A stretch of 64,000 nucleotides of DNA from Cohnella rhizosphaerae (GTDB lineage Bacteria > Bacillota > Bacilli > Paenibacillales > Paenibacillaceae). This document shows positions 27,062 through 34,741 of this stretch, in pieces. The first letter of the stretch is position 1. Every line of letters begins with the position of its first letter. The position numbers and the translations under genes were made by a program. Where the stretch lies: NCBI RefSeq assembly GCF_029525575.1, contig NZ_JAPDIA010000003.1, positions 2,472,214-2,536,213 of the forward strand, in the 5' to 3' direction. The notes beneath the pieces were generated by a model. That model did not search any database. It was not told where the DNA came from and was given only the letters and a program-made list of their open reading frames with translations.

Positions 27062-27698
27062 ATGGACTTCCTGAACGAATTGCGACACATAGACGAACGC
27101 ACGCTGCTGGATTGGCTTGACCAATACCGCGCTTACGGCCCTTTGCCTGGCATCTTGCTCACCTTCATGAAGTCATTCGTTCCGCCGTTGCCCACGATCC
27201 TCATCGTTGGCGTGAACGCGGCGGTGTACGGGCTTTGGTGGGGGGTTCCTCTATTCCTGGATCGGCATCGTGCTGGGCTGTCTCGTCACGTTCGCCATCA
27301 TCCGCAAGATCGCCGACCGTCCTTATTGGCAACGGTGGGCGGAGCGCCCGCGGGTGAGCAAGGGCATGCGCTGGGTGCGCCGCAACGCCTTCAGCTACGT
27401 GTTTTTGCTCAGCCTTTTCCCGGTCGGACCCTTCGTCGTCATCAACATCGCCGCGGCGCTTGCCCGCATGCGGTTCCGCTCGTTCCTGGTCGCCATCATG
27501 CTCGGCAAGGCGGTCATGGTGTTCGTCATCTCCTTTATCGGGCACGACCCGGCCCAGTTCCTCCGACATCCGGAGCAGGCGCTGTATGCGCTGCTATTCG
27601 TCGCCGCTACCTGGTGGATCGGCCGCCGGGTCGAGAGCTATGGGATTAGACGGACGGAGGCGCGAGAGGGCGCAGGGACTGCGGGAAGACCTAGCTGA
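27062..27698 (+). CDS. VTT/SNARE-associated (TVP38/DedA-like) membrane protein (one +1 frameshift)
   Basis: About 211 residues when repaired. PGILLTFMKSFVPPLPT, then GLWWGFLYSWIGIVLGCLV after repair, then FPVGPFVVINIAAALARM, are typical of the VTT domain, with its re-entrant glycine/proline loops. The frame breaks at G6 (27240-27245); dropping one G joins both halves. Start ATG 27062; an upstream ATG at 27038 is possible and neither has a strong site. Relatives act as lipid scramblases or transporters; the function here is unproven. Confidence 0.75.
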
Positions 27699-27724
27699 CT
27701 GGACAATTCGTAGAGGTCGAATCG

Positions 27725-28105
27725 TGAAGGCCAAAGTTACGCTGCAGGCTCGCGGGACCGTCCGAAAGGTGCTGCAAGGGCAAAAAGTTACTCTACAGGC
27801 CCGCGGGACCGTCCAAAAGGTGCTGTAAAGGCAAAAAGTTACTCTACAGGCTCGCGGGACGCTCCAAAAGGTGCTGTAAAGGCAAAAAGTTACTCTGCAG
27901 GCTCGCGGGACGTTCCAAAAGGTGCTGTAAGGGCAAAAAGTTACTCTGCAGGCTCGCGGGACCGTCCAAAAGGTGCTGTAAGGGCAAAAAGTTACTCTAC
28001 AGGCTCGCGGGACCGTCCAAAAGGTGCTGTAAAGGCAAAAAGTTACGCTGCAGGCTCGCGGGACGCTCCAAAAGGTGCTGTAGGGGCAAAAAAGTTACTC
28101 TACAG
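27725..28105. repeat. Array 3: 51-bp tandem repeat, 8 copies, beside gene B
   Basis: GTTAC starts at 27736, 27787, 27838, 27889, 27940, 27991, 28042 and 28094, spaced exactly 51 bp apart except the last (52, with one extra A). Each unit carries TACAGGCTCGCGGGAC, then AAAAGGTGCTGTA, so TACAG and CTGTA can pair. The array begins about 27 bases after the VTT gene and ends about 20 bases before the gene B promoter. Its sequence is unrelated to arrays 1 and 2 but has the same period. Confidence 0.95.
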
Positions 28106-28126
28106 CGGCAAATTCTCTTTTAAAGC

Positions 28127-28214
28127 TCGACATCTCCGAGCGGCTCTTATAGAATAAGTTTATAAACGCGTGAAGCACACGCCGTTCGCCTCCTTTGGAG
28201 CGGGCGGCGTTTTT
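28127..28214 (+). promoter_or_regulatory. Promoter and hairpin leader of gene B
   Basis: -35 TCGACA (28127-28132), 17-bp spacer, -10 TAGAAT (28150-28155). The leader then has GAAGCACA and a hairpin: outer stem ACGCCG with CGGCGT, internal loop TTCG opposite CGGG, inner stem CTCC with GGAG, then TTTTT (28210-28214). The same order (GAAGCACA, outer stem, TTC opposite CGGG, inner stem, TTTTT) occurs before gene C. Confidence 0.65.
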
Positions 28215-28260
28215 GCGTTCCAGGCCAAAAAAAAGACCAACACAATAATGGAGGGCGGTC

Positions 28261-28926
28261 ATGGACAGAAAGCATGCAGTCGATCGTTTTATTGAGATGC
28301 AACGGCAGGAAGCGAGAGGCATGCGCCGCGAGATGCTGGAGAGAGACCTTTATGGCACGCGAATCCTGCTGAAGAACGTTGCGCTACCGGTATTTAAGAC
28401 GCTGGAAGGCTTTGCGCTGGAACATGAATTTTTGTCTCAATCCGGGATTAAGCTTTACGCGGATATCTTTTACAGCTTGCTTCGTTTGGTGCTCGAATGC
28501 GAAGGATACGTTCCGCATGTAGAGAAAATGACGAGGGAGCGGCACGATTTTGAACAGAGCAGGCTGCGATCGTTCGCAGCAAGGCGTCTTATTTATGTCC
28601 CTTTCAGTCGCGATGAGATCGAGAAGAAGCCCGAAGCGTGTCGCCGCTCATTATATGAAATCATAGGCGAATGGAAAGTGGCGGCTGGCGAGAACAAGCT
28701 GGAAAAGCTGGAGGTGAACGAAAGAGAGTTATTACGATTGGCGCTGCATAGCCAAGAAGCGTTCAGCTTTGCTTCGGCGCGCGAATGCTTGGGTCTATGT
28801 CCGAGTTCGACGCGCAAAAACTTGCGGTCACTGCAATCGAGAGGTCTGCTGGAGGCTGTTGCGTCGGATAGACAGCGTCATCGTTATTATCGGATTTCAG
28901 AGGAAGGGAAGGGGCTCTTTTATTAA
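28261..28926 (+). CDS. Nuclease-fold/winged-helix protein, family member B
   Basis: 221 residues, related to genes A and C in length and layout. The N-terminal half has LLKNVALPVFKTLEGFALEH, KLYADIFYS and VLECEGYVPH; the third acidic position reads E-C-E, not E-I-K as in member A, so the catalytic lysine of a PD-(D/E)XK nuclease is missing. VPFSRDEIEKKPEACRRSL is the shared F..D....P..C block. The C-terminal half is winged-helix-like (ASARECLGLCPSSTRKNL). ATG 28261 after GGAGGG. Array 3 lies upstream and nagA converges from downstream. Possibly a DNA-binding or inactive nuclease relative. Function unknown. Confidence 0.6.
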   Translation: MDRKHAVDRFIEMQRQEARGMRREMLERDLYGTRILLKNVALPVFKTLEGFALEHEFLSQSGIKLYADIFYSLLRLVLECEGYVPHVEKMTRERHDFEQSRLRSFAARRLIYVPFSRDEIEKKPEACRRSLYEIIGEWKVAAGENKLEKLEVNERELLRLALHSQEAFSFASARECLGLCPSSTRKNLRSLQSRGLLEAVASDRQRHRYYRISEEGKGLFY

Positions 28927-28935
28927 CAAAGCAAA

Positions 28936-28964
28936 CCCCGACTTCGCTTTAGCGAAAATCGGGG
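28936..28964. terminator. Stem-loop between gene B and nagA
   Basis: CCCCGA pairs with TCGGGG and TTCGC with GCGAA around a short loop, between convergent genes. T-runs are weak on both sides. Confidence 0.6.
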
Positions 28965-28979
28965 CAACCCAAATTAAAT

Positions 28980-30191
28980 TTATTCTTGCAGTCGGCCGCG
29001 TGCCCATACGGCGCGCAGCTCGAGCGCTTCGTTCAGCAGAAGCACGTCCGCGCGCTTGCGCGCTTCGAGCGAGCCGGTGACGCCGTCCAGCCCGAGCTGA
29101 CGGGCGGGATTGCCGCTGGCCATGGCGCTGGCGGCCGGAATGTCGATGCCGACCTCCCGCACCATATGGCGGAAGGCGCCGATCATCGTGAGCGTGCTGC
29201 CCGCGAGGTTGCCGCCATCCTTCAGGCGGGCGACGCCGCACGTCAGGACGACGGGCAGGCCGCCGAGCTCGTAGCCCTCGCCGTCCGGCATGCCTGCCGC
29301 GGCCATCGCGTCGGTGACGAGGATGACCTTCCCGTTGCCCTTGGAACGGGAGAGCACCTTGATCGCGGCGTGGTGGACGTGATGACCGTCCGCGATGACC
29401 TCGGCGCTGATCCGGTCATCCGTTAGCACCGCGCCGACGGTGCCCGGATTGCGGTGGTGAAGCGGCGTCATCGCGTTAAACGTATGAACCGCGTGCCGCA
29501 GGCCGCGGTCCGCGGCGGCGACGATCTGCTCGTAAGTCGCGTCGGTATGTCCGGCCGCAGGCACGATGCCGTGCGAGGCCAGCCGTTCGATATAGTCGAG
29601 CGCGCCGGGGAGCTCGGGCGCCAGCGTCTGAAGCTTAAGGACGCCGGGATAACGCGCGGCCCATTCGTCCAGCCAATCGAGCTGCGGGGGGCCGATATAG
29701 TCCGGATTTTGCGCGCCTTTCCACTTGAGGCTGACGAACGGGCCTTCGAGATGCACGCCGAGCACCTGCGCGAACGGCATATCGCCCGCCATGTACCGGC
29801 TCGCCCGGTCGATCATGGCCGTCAGCTCCTCGCGCGAGGCGGTGAGCGAGGTCGCCAGCATGCCGGTTGTGCCGTGCTTTGCATGGAACCGCGCGATCGC
29901 CTCGATACCGGCCAGCGACTCGTCGGCATCCATGAAGTCATGCCCGGCGCCGCCGTGCACATGAACGTCGACGAAGCCGGGGAGCGCCCAGCCCCCGTCG
30001 CCGTCGATTCGCTCGGCGCTTGCCGCTGCGGACGGCAGCGGATCCGATGGCCCGCCGATGGCCGCGATCTCCGCGTTCCGCAGCCAGATCCAGCCGCCGT
30101 CCAGGACGCCGCCGGGCGTGACGATGCGGGCATTCGCGATCAGCGTCCCGCCGGACCAGGCGTTGCCGGCCTGTCTTGCGGGGCCGCTCAT
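28980..30191 (-). CDS. nagA: N-acetylglucosamine-6-phosphate deacetylase
   Basis: 403 residues, amidohydrolase fold. DVHVHGGAGHDFMD holds the first metal-binding histidines, GVHLEGPFVS the bridging Glu, AAGHTDATY and AVHTFNAMTPLHHR further His residues, and LVTDAMAAAG the catalytic Asp. It removes the acetyl group from GlcNAc-6-P. Overlaps nagB by four bases (ATGA), so it is the last gene of an rpiR-nagB-nagA operon. Confidence 0.94.
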   Translation of the reverse strand: MSGPARQAGNAWSGGTLIANARIVTPGGVLDGGWIWLRNAEIAAIGGPSDPLPSAAASAERIDGDGGWALPGFVDVHVHGGAGHDFMDADESLAGIEAIARFHAKHGTTGMLATSLTASREELTAMIDRASRYMAGDMPFAQVLGVHLEGPFVSLKWKGAQNPDYIGPPQLDWLDEWAARYPGVLKLQTLAPELPGALDYIERLASHGIVPAAGHTDATYEQIVAAADRGLRHAVHTFNAMTPLHHRNPGTVGAVLTDDRISAEVIADGHHVHHAAIKVLSRSKGNGKVILVTDAMAAAGMPDGEGYELGGLPVVLTCGVARLKDGGNLAGSTLTMIGAFRHMVREVGIDIPAASAMASGNPARQLGLDGVTGSLEARKRADVLLLNEALELRAVWARGRLQE

Positions 30192-30916
30192 GACAGATGC
30201 CTCGCGGCGGCGCGGTCGAGCAGCACCGTCAGACGCGGGTGCGTCTGCAGCAGCGAAGCCGGCACGTCCGTCGTGATCGGGCCGGTCAGCGCCCGCTTGG
30301 CGATCTCCGCCTTGTCCGCGCCGCGAACGACGAGCAGAATGGTCTTCGCCTTGAGGATGCTGCCGATGCCCATCGTGATCGCCTGCTTCGGTACGTCGTC
30401 GATGGCGTCGAAGTACCGCGCGTTCGCCTTGCGCGTCTCCTCCGCCAGCGTCACGACGTGCGTGCCGCGCACGAGATCGGTGTCCGGCTCGTTGAAGCCG
30501 ATATGGCCGTTATGACCGATTCCGAGCAGTTGAAGGTCGATCTGCCCCGAGCGCTCGATCATCTCGTCGTAGGCGGCGCATTCCGCATCCGGATCGGTCG
30601 CGTTGCCGTTGGGCAAATGCGCGCTGTCAGCCGGCAGATCGATATGGTCGAACAGGTGCCGACGCATATAGGTATGGTAGCTCTCGGGATGATCCTCCGG
30701 CAGGCCGACATATTCGTCAAGATTGTAGCTGGTCGCGTTGCGGAAGCTCACGAGTCCTTGCTTGTACATCCGGACGACTTGCTCATAAATGCCTACCGGC
30801 GTACCGCCGGTGGCGAGGCCCAGCACGGCCCGCGGATTCGTCTGCACCAGGCTTACGATGATGTTCGCGCCTGCTTCGTTCAGCTTTTCGTTGTCGTCAA
30901 ATACCAGCACATTCAT
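30188..30916 (-). CDS. nagB: Glucosamine-6-phosphate deaminase
   Basis: 242 residues. It converts glucosamine-6-P to fructose-6-P and ammonia. GLATGGTPVGIYE binds the phosphate, YNLDEYVGLPEDHPESY is the family signature, and GIGHNGHIGFNEPD holds the catalytic Asp/His. VTMGIG-like AITMGIGSIL is also conserved. The start overlaps the rpiR stop and the stop overlaps the nagA start, each by four bases. Confidence 0.95.
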   Translation of the reverse strand: MNVLVFDDNEKLNEAGANIIVSLVQTNPRAVLGLATGGTPVGIYEQVVRMYKQGLVSFRNATSYNLDEYVGLPEDHPESYHTYMRRHLFDHIDLPADSAHLPNGNATDPDAECAAYDEMIERSGQIDLQLLGIGHNGHIGFNEPDTDLVRGTHVVTLAEETRKANARYFDAIDDVPKQAITMGIGSILKAKTILLVVRGADKAEIAKRALTGPITTDVPASLLQTHPRLTVLLDRAAARHLS

Positions 30917-31777
30917 GACGGATTTCTCTCCCTTTTACCTGTATATTGGCGCACGGTCTGGAACGATCGCTCCAGCCTCGGCACATACTCGTCAAAATGC
31001 TCGCTCACGAGACCCGTGAAGAGCACGTCTACCACATGAAGCTGCGCGATCCGGGAAGCCATGTCGCCGCGCCGCATGCCCGCTTCGGATGAAGAGGTGA
31101 AAAGGCGAATCGAAGCGTGCGAGGACAGCGTTGATTGCCCGAAGCGTGTGATGGAGATGGTGGTGGCGCCCCGCTCCGCGGCATAGCGCAGCGCGTCGAT
31201 GATCTCGAGCGTTTCGCCCGAGTACGAGATGCCGACGGCGACGTCGCGCTCGGTCAGCGAGGCTGCGGAGGTCAGCTGCATATGATGATCGGAAAAGACC
31301 GCAGCTGCCTTGCCGATCCGGATCAGCTTGTGGAAAAAGTCTTCCGCGACGAGTCCCGATGTCGCAACGCCGTACAAATCGATCCGTCCGGCGCCGTGAA
31401 GCGCCGAGATCGCCGCGCGCAGCTTGCTGCAGGTCGAGCAGGTTGGTCGTGTCGTTCAGCGACCGGACATGGTTTGCCGTAATGGCCGACACGATGTCCG
31501 CCAACGGATTGCCGGCGACGATATCCTGGTACTGTCCGGCAGCGGGCAGGCTCGCGAGTTCGGCAGCCAGCTTCATCCTGAAGTCCGCGAAGCTCTGGAA
31601 CTGCATCGTGCGACAGAAGCGGGACACGGTGGCCGAGCTGGCGCCGGTCCATTCGGCGAGCTTGGAGATCGTCAGGCCGACCGCTTCCTGCGGCTGTCCG
31701 AGTATTTTCTCCGCCAGCTCTCGTTCCTTCGGATGCAGCGTGTCCAGCCGATCCTCGATCGCTTGCAAAATCCCCAT
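30913..31777 (-). CDS. RpiR/MurR family regulator of the nag operon (one +1 frameshift)
   Basis: About 287 residues when repaired. An N-terminal HTH_6 domain (LTISKLAEWTGASSATVSRF) is followed by a SIS sugar-phosphate-binding domain (LYGVATSGLVAEDF, VAVGISYSGETLEIIDAL). The frame breaks near 31425: the coding strand reads CAGCAAGCTG and removing one A gives LQQLRAAISALHG. The same GCAAGC context is affected in the AAA ATPase gene. ATG 31777 after GGGAGG. It probably senses an amino-sugar phosphate and controls its own operon through the palindrome inside its promoter. Confidence 0.85.
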
Positions 31778-31826
31778 GCGATCCTGCCTCCCTGTTCATG
31801 AGGAAAATATATTACTTGATATACCT

Positions 31827-31855
31827 ATTATATTTGAAAATAATTTTCTTGTCTA
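31827..31855 (-). promoter_or_regulatory. nag operon promoter with operator in the spacer
   Basis: Minus strand: -35 TAGACA (31850-31855), 17-bp spacer, -10 TATAAT (31827-31832). The spacer contains GAAAAT-T-ATTTTC (31836-31848), a perfect 13-bp palindrome close to the TGAAA/TTTCA sites of RpiR-type regulators. A repressor bound here would block RNA polymerase directly. Confidence 0.7.
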
Positions 31856-31972
31856 TTTATAGTACGGGTCTATAAGTTCGATTCATTTTATGTATTTCTA
31901 TCAATAGACTGTTTTTGATAAGCTGTCGTTGCATCGCTGCAATCAAAGCGACGTACGAAGGGCGGCATCTTC

Positions 31973-32790
31973 ATGGATAAGAAAAAAAACGGAAATCGGC
32001 CGCAAAACCGAATTGAACGGCAAATTGAAAAATACATTGAACGCGCGCACGCTCGCGGATTCCTTCCCGCGTCTCGCGCAACGATTACGCCCGGGCCTTC
32101 GAGTGCTGGACGTCGGCTGCGGAACGGGCGCCATCACAAGGGGCATCGCGGATGCCGTCGGTCCGCAGGGTTGGGTCGTCGGCGTCGACAGCAACGCTGC
32201 GCTGATCGCGGAGGCACGGGCGAGACACGAAGGCACGCTTGGTTTAAGCTTTGACGTGGCGGACGTTTATAGCCTGGCGACGGATCGCCGGTTCGACATC
32301 GTAGCGGCGTCACGGCTGCTCGTCTGGCTGTCGGACCCGGGACTTGCGATGGCGAGTTTGGCAGGCGCGGCGCGGCCGGGCGGCACCGTGCTGGTTGCAG
32401 ACTACAACCATGACAGGATCGAATGGCGTCCGGAGCCGCCGGACAGCATGAAGAAGTTTTACGCGGCTTATTTGAAATGGCGCGCGGACAAGGGCCTGGA
32501 CAACGCGGTGGCGGAGCGGCTGTCCGCTTTGATGGAAGCAGTCGGCTTGCGGTACGTCCGCGTTTTCCCGCAGCATGAGGAGATGCACCGAAGGCAGGCG
32601 GACTTTGAGGCAAGAGCTTCCATTTGGGCGGATACGGCGGCCAGCAGGGGGGCCCCAGATGGCAAGGGACGGGTATGGCACCCCGGAAGCGTGGGCACTG
32701 GCGGAATCCGAGTACAGACGATGGACGGCCGAGGAAGCGATCTCGATCAATATGTATATGCTGGCGGCGGAAGGCGTCAAACCCGAATAA
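31973..32790 (+). CDS. Class I SAM-dependent methyltransferase (two +1 frameshifts)
   Basis: About 271 residues when repaired. Motif I is VLDVGCGTGAITRGIAD, the acidic residue after strand 2 is VVGVDSN, then FDVADVYSL and FDIVAASRLLVWL. Removing one A from A8 (31982-31989) puts ATG 31973, preceded by GAAGGGCGG, in frame. Removing one G from G6 (32647-32652) gives the C-terminus RDGYGTPEAWALAESEYRRW, ending at 32790. Substrate unknown; it belongs to the broad UbiE-like group. Confidence 0.8.
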
Positions 32791-32859
32791 ATGCCGCCGA
32801 GCAGGTGAAGCGCCTCAGGCGCGCACTTTCTGAGTGTTTCGGGCTTTAACGGTAATCAG

Positions 32860-32902
32860 AAAACGCCCGCCCTCCGCCTATCGCGGAGAGACGTGCGTTT
32901 TT
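32860..32902. terminator. Terminator between the methyltransferase and dehydrogenase genes
   Basis: AAACGC with GCGTTT and CTCCGC with GCGGAG form a two-part stem followed by TTTTT; convergent genes on both sides. Confidence 0.65.
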
Positions 32903-32917
32903 GCGATCGAAGAGGCG

Positions 32918-33871
32918 TCAGTAGCGTTTCTCGTAATCCACGATATTTTTCGCAGGCGTTCCGGTCCTTAGATAGGCTTGCAGATTTTCCACGAATAAAT
33001 CCGTCATGCGCGCTTTGTAGCGTTCGGTCGCGCCGCCGATATGCGGCGTGAGGATGACATTGTCCATCGCCCATAGCGGATGGTCCGCGGGCAGCGGCTC
33101 CGGTTCGCAGACGTCCAGTCCGGCGCCGGCGATCGCCCCGCCGCGCAGCGCCTCGGTCAAGGCTTCCGTATCGACTGCCGAGCCTCGGCCGATATTGATG
33201 AAAAGGGCGGACGGCTTCATCGAGGCGAATCGCCCCGCATCGAATAGACGAACGGTCTCGGCGGTATGCGGCAGCACGTTCACGACGACGTCGCTCTGGG
33301 CCAGCACGTCGTCCAGCCGCTCCGGCGTATGCATGACGTCTACGTGCGAGGCGGGCTGCCCGCTGCGCCTTACGCCCAATGTACGCATGCCGAACGCCTG
33401 CGCGATGCGCGCGACCTCGGTGCCGATCTCGCCCGCGCCGATGACCGCAAGCGTAAGCCCGCGGAGCTCGCCGTAGCCTTCCGAGCGCGCCCATTTGCGC
33501 TCCGTCTGATGGCGGACGGCATGATGCAGCTTGCGGGTGAAGGCGAGCAACATCGCGAATACCGTCTCCGTCATCGGCACCGGATGTACGCCGCTCGCGG
33601 TCGTCAGCACGACGCCGCGCGTCTCGAGCTCGCTAAGGGGCAGATTGTCGACGCCTGCGGAGCCTGTTTGAATCCATTTCAGCTGGCCGGGGAACTCGGC
33701 TTTCTTTTCCCAAGCGGCCTTCCACCACCCGCACAGCACCTCAGCTTCCGCGAGCAGTCCGGGGTCGAGCTCGGCCGGTTTGCCGAATATGACGTTGCAG
33801 CCTGGCGCCGCGGCTTGAATTCGCCGCTCCTGCTCGGGATCGAATCCGAACAGGCTGACGATCGTGCGCAT
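32918..33871 (-). CDS. D-2-hydroxyacid dehydrogenase
   Basis: 317 residues, NAD-dependent. The nucleotide motif is VIGAGEIGTEVARIA; the catalytic Arg is in NIGRGSAVD, the Glu in CEPEPLP and the His in LTPHIGG. It oxidises or reduces a D-2-hydroxyacid or 2-oxoacid; the substrate is not determined. Intact. Lies downstream of a lipoprotein gene on the same strand, separated by a terminator. Confidence 0.88.
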   Translation of the reverse strand: MRTIVSLFGFDPEQERRIQAAAPGCNVIFGKPAELDPGLLAEAEVLCGWWKAAWEKKAEFPGQLKWIQTGSAGVDNLPLSELETRGVVLTTASGVHPVPMTETVFAMLLAFTRKLHHAVRHQTERKWARSEGYGELRGLTLAVIGAGEIGTEVARIAQAFGMRTLGVRRSGQPASHVDVMHTPERLDDVLAQSDVVVNVLPHTAETVRLFDAGRFASMKPSALFINIGRGSAVDTEALTEALRGGAIAGAGLDVCEPEPLPADHPLWAMDNVILTPHIGGATERYKARMTDLFVENLQAYLRTGTPAKNIVDYEKRY

Positions 33872-33927
33872 ATCGATTCCTCCTTCCGATTTCTTCTATT
33901 GTACCGCTTATGGCGCTTATTCCCAAA

Positions 33928-33970
33928 GCAAAACGGACCGAGCCGGCCCTTTGGGCCAACCGGTCCGTTG
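33928..33970 (-). terminator. Terminator of the lipoprotein gene
   Basis: ACGGACCG pairs with CGGTCCGT and GGCCC with GGGCC, followed on the minus strand by TTTT. Confidence 0.8.
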
Positions 33971-33987
33971 CGGAGCCGCGCCGTGGC

Positions 33988-34551
33988 TTAAGAAGCGGGC
34001 AACAGCTTCGCGAGCGCTGCGCTGTCTTTTTTGGACAGCTTGACATAGCCGCTGCCTTTTTCCTTCACGAGTTCGTAAGCGTCGGCATCGGCGGTCCAGA
34101 CATAATAAACGTCCGTCTCCTTGTCGCCAGCTAGCGCCGACAGCTTGTACGAAGGCGAAGTCGACATGGCGACGCTCTCCTTCTTTTCCCATTCCGCGCT
34201 TTTCAGCACCGCCTCGACCTTCTTGGCGCTTTGTTCGCTGATTTGCATAAACGGCTTGAACTCGCTGCCCGAAGGCAGGCTGATCAGAAAACCAGGGGCG
34301 TCGGCAGCTTCGCCGTCAGGGCTGGATGCCGGGGCGGAGGCGGAGGGGGATGCCGAAGGCGCGGCTTCGGTCTCCTGGGGCGAGCCGGAGGCGGGCGCCG
34401 ATGCGGAAGCGGATCCCGAGGCTGTCTGCGTGGCTTCGGGCGACGGAGAAGCGGAGGAAGTCGATTCGGCATTTTTATCGTGATTCGTACAGCCGGCGGC
34501 GGCTAACGACACGGATAGAAGCAGTGCGGCGGTCGTGATTCGGAGTTTCAT
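33988..34551 (-). CDS. Lipoprotein with Ser/Ala/Pro-rich linker
   Basis: 187 residues. Signal peptide MKLRITTAALLLSVSLA with lipobox AAGC. Residues about 25-90 are almost only Ser, Ala, Pro, Thr, Gly and Glu, a disordered spacer from the membrane. The C-terminal 95 residues (PGFLISLPSGSEFKPFM...) form a small folded domain I cannot assign. ATG 34551 is chosen because the frame upstream lacks a signal peptide and GGGGGAG precedes this ATG. Confidence 0.75.
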   Translation of the reverse strand: MKLRITTAALLLSVSLAAAGCTNHDKNAESTSSASPSPEATQTASGSASASAPASGSPQETEAAPSASPSASAPASSPDGEAADAPGFLISLPSGSEFKPFMQISEQSAKKVEAVLKSAEWEKKESVAMSTSPSYKLSALAGDKETDVYYVWTADADAYELVKEKGSGYVKLSKKDSAALAKLLPAS

Positions 34552-34697
34552 GGCGATCTCCCCCTTTCGAGACGTGATACCTTTTAGACGGAACTCGGAC
34601 AAGGGAAGTTGCGCTTATGGGAAAATGAGGAAAACGGCGACGGTCTGCGGCAAGCCTTGCGCCGGCGAAATGCGGCTCCTGCTGCGGTGGGCGGACA

Positions 34698-34706
34698 TGC
34701 TATACT
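34698..34706 (+). promoter_or_regulatory. Extended -10 promoter of hrpB
   Basis: TGCTATACT, an extended -10 about 36 bases before the start codon; AAAGGAGG follows. Confidence 0.55.
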
Positions 34707-34741
34707 GTTGGTTACACAGACGTGGAAAAGGAGGCGTTCGC

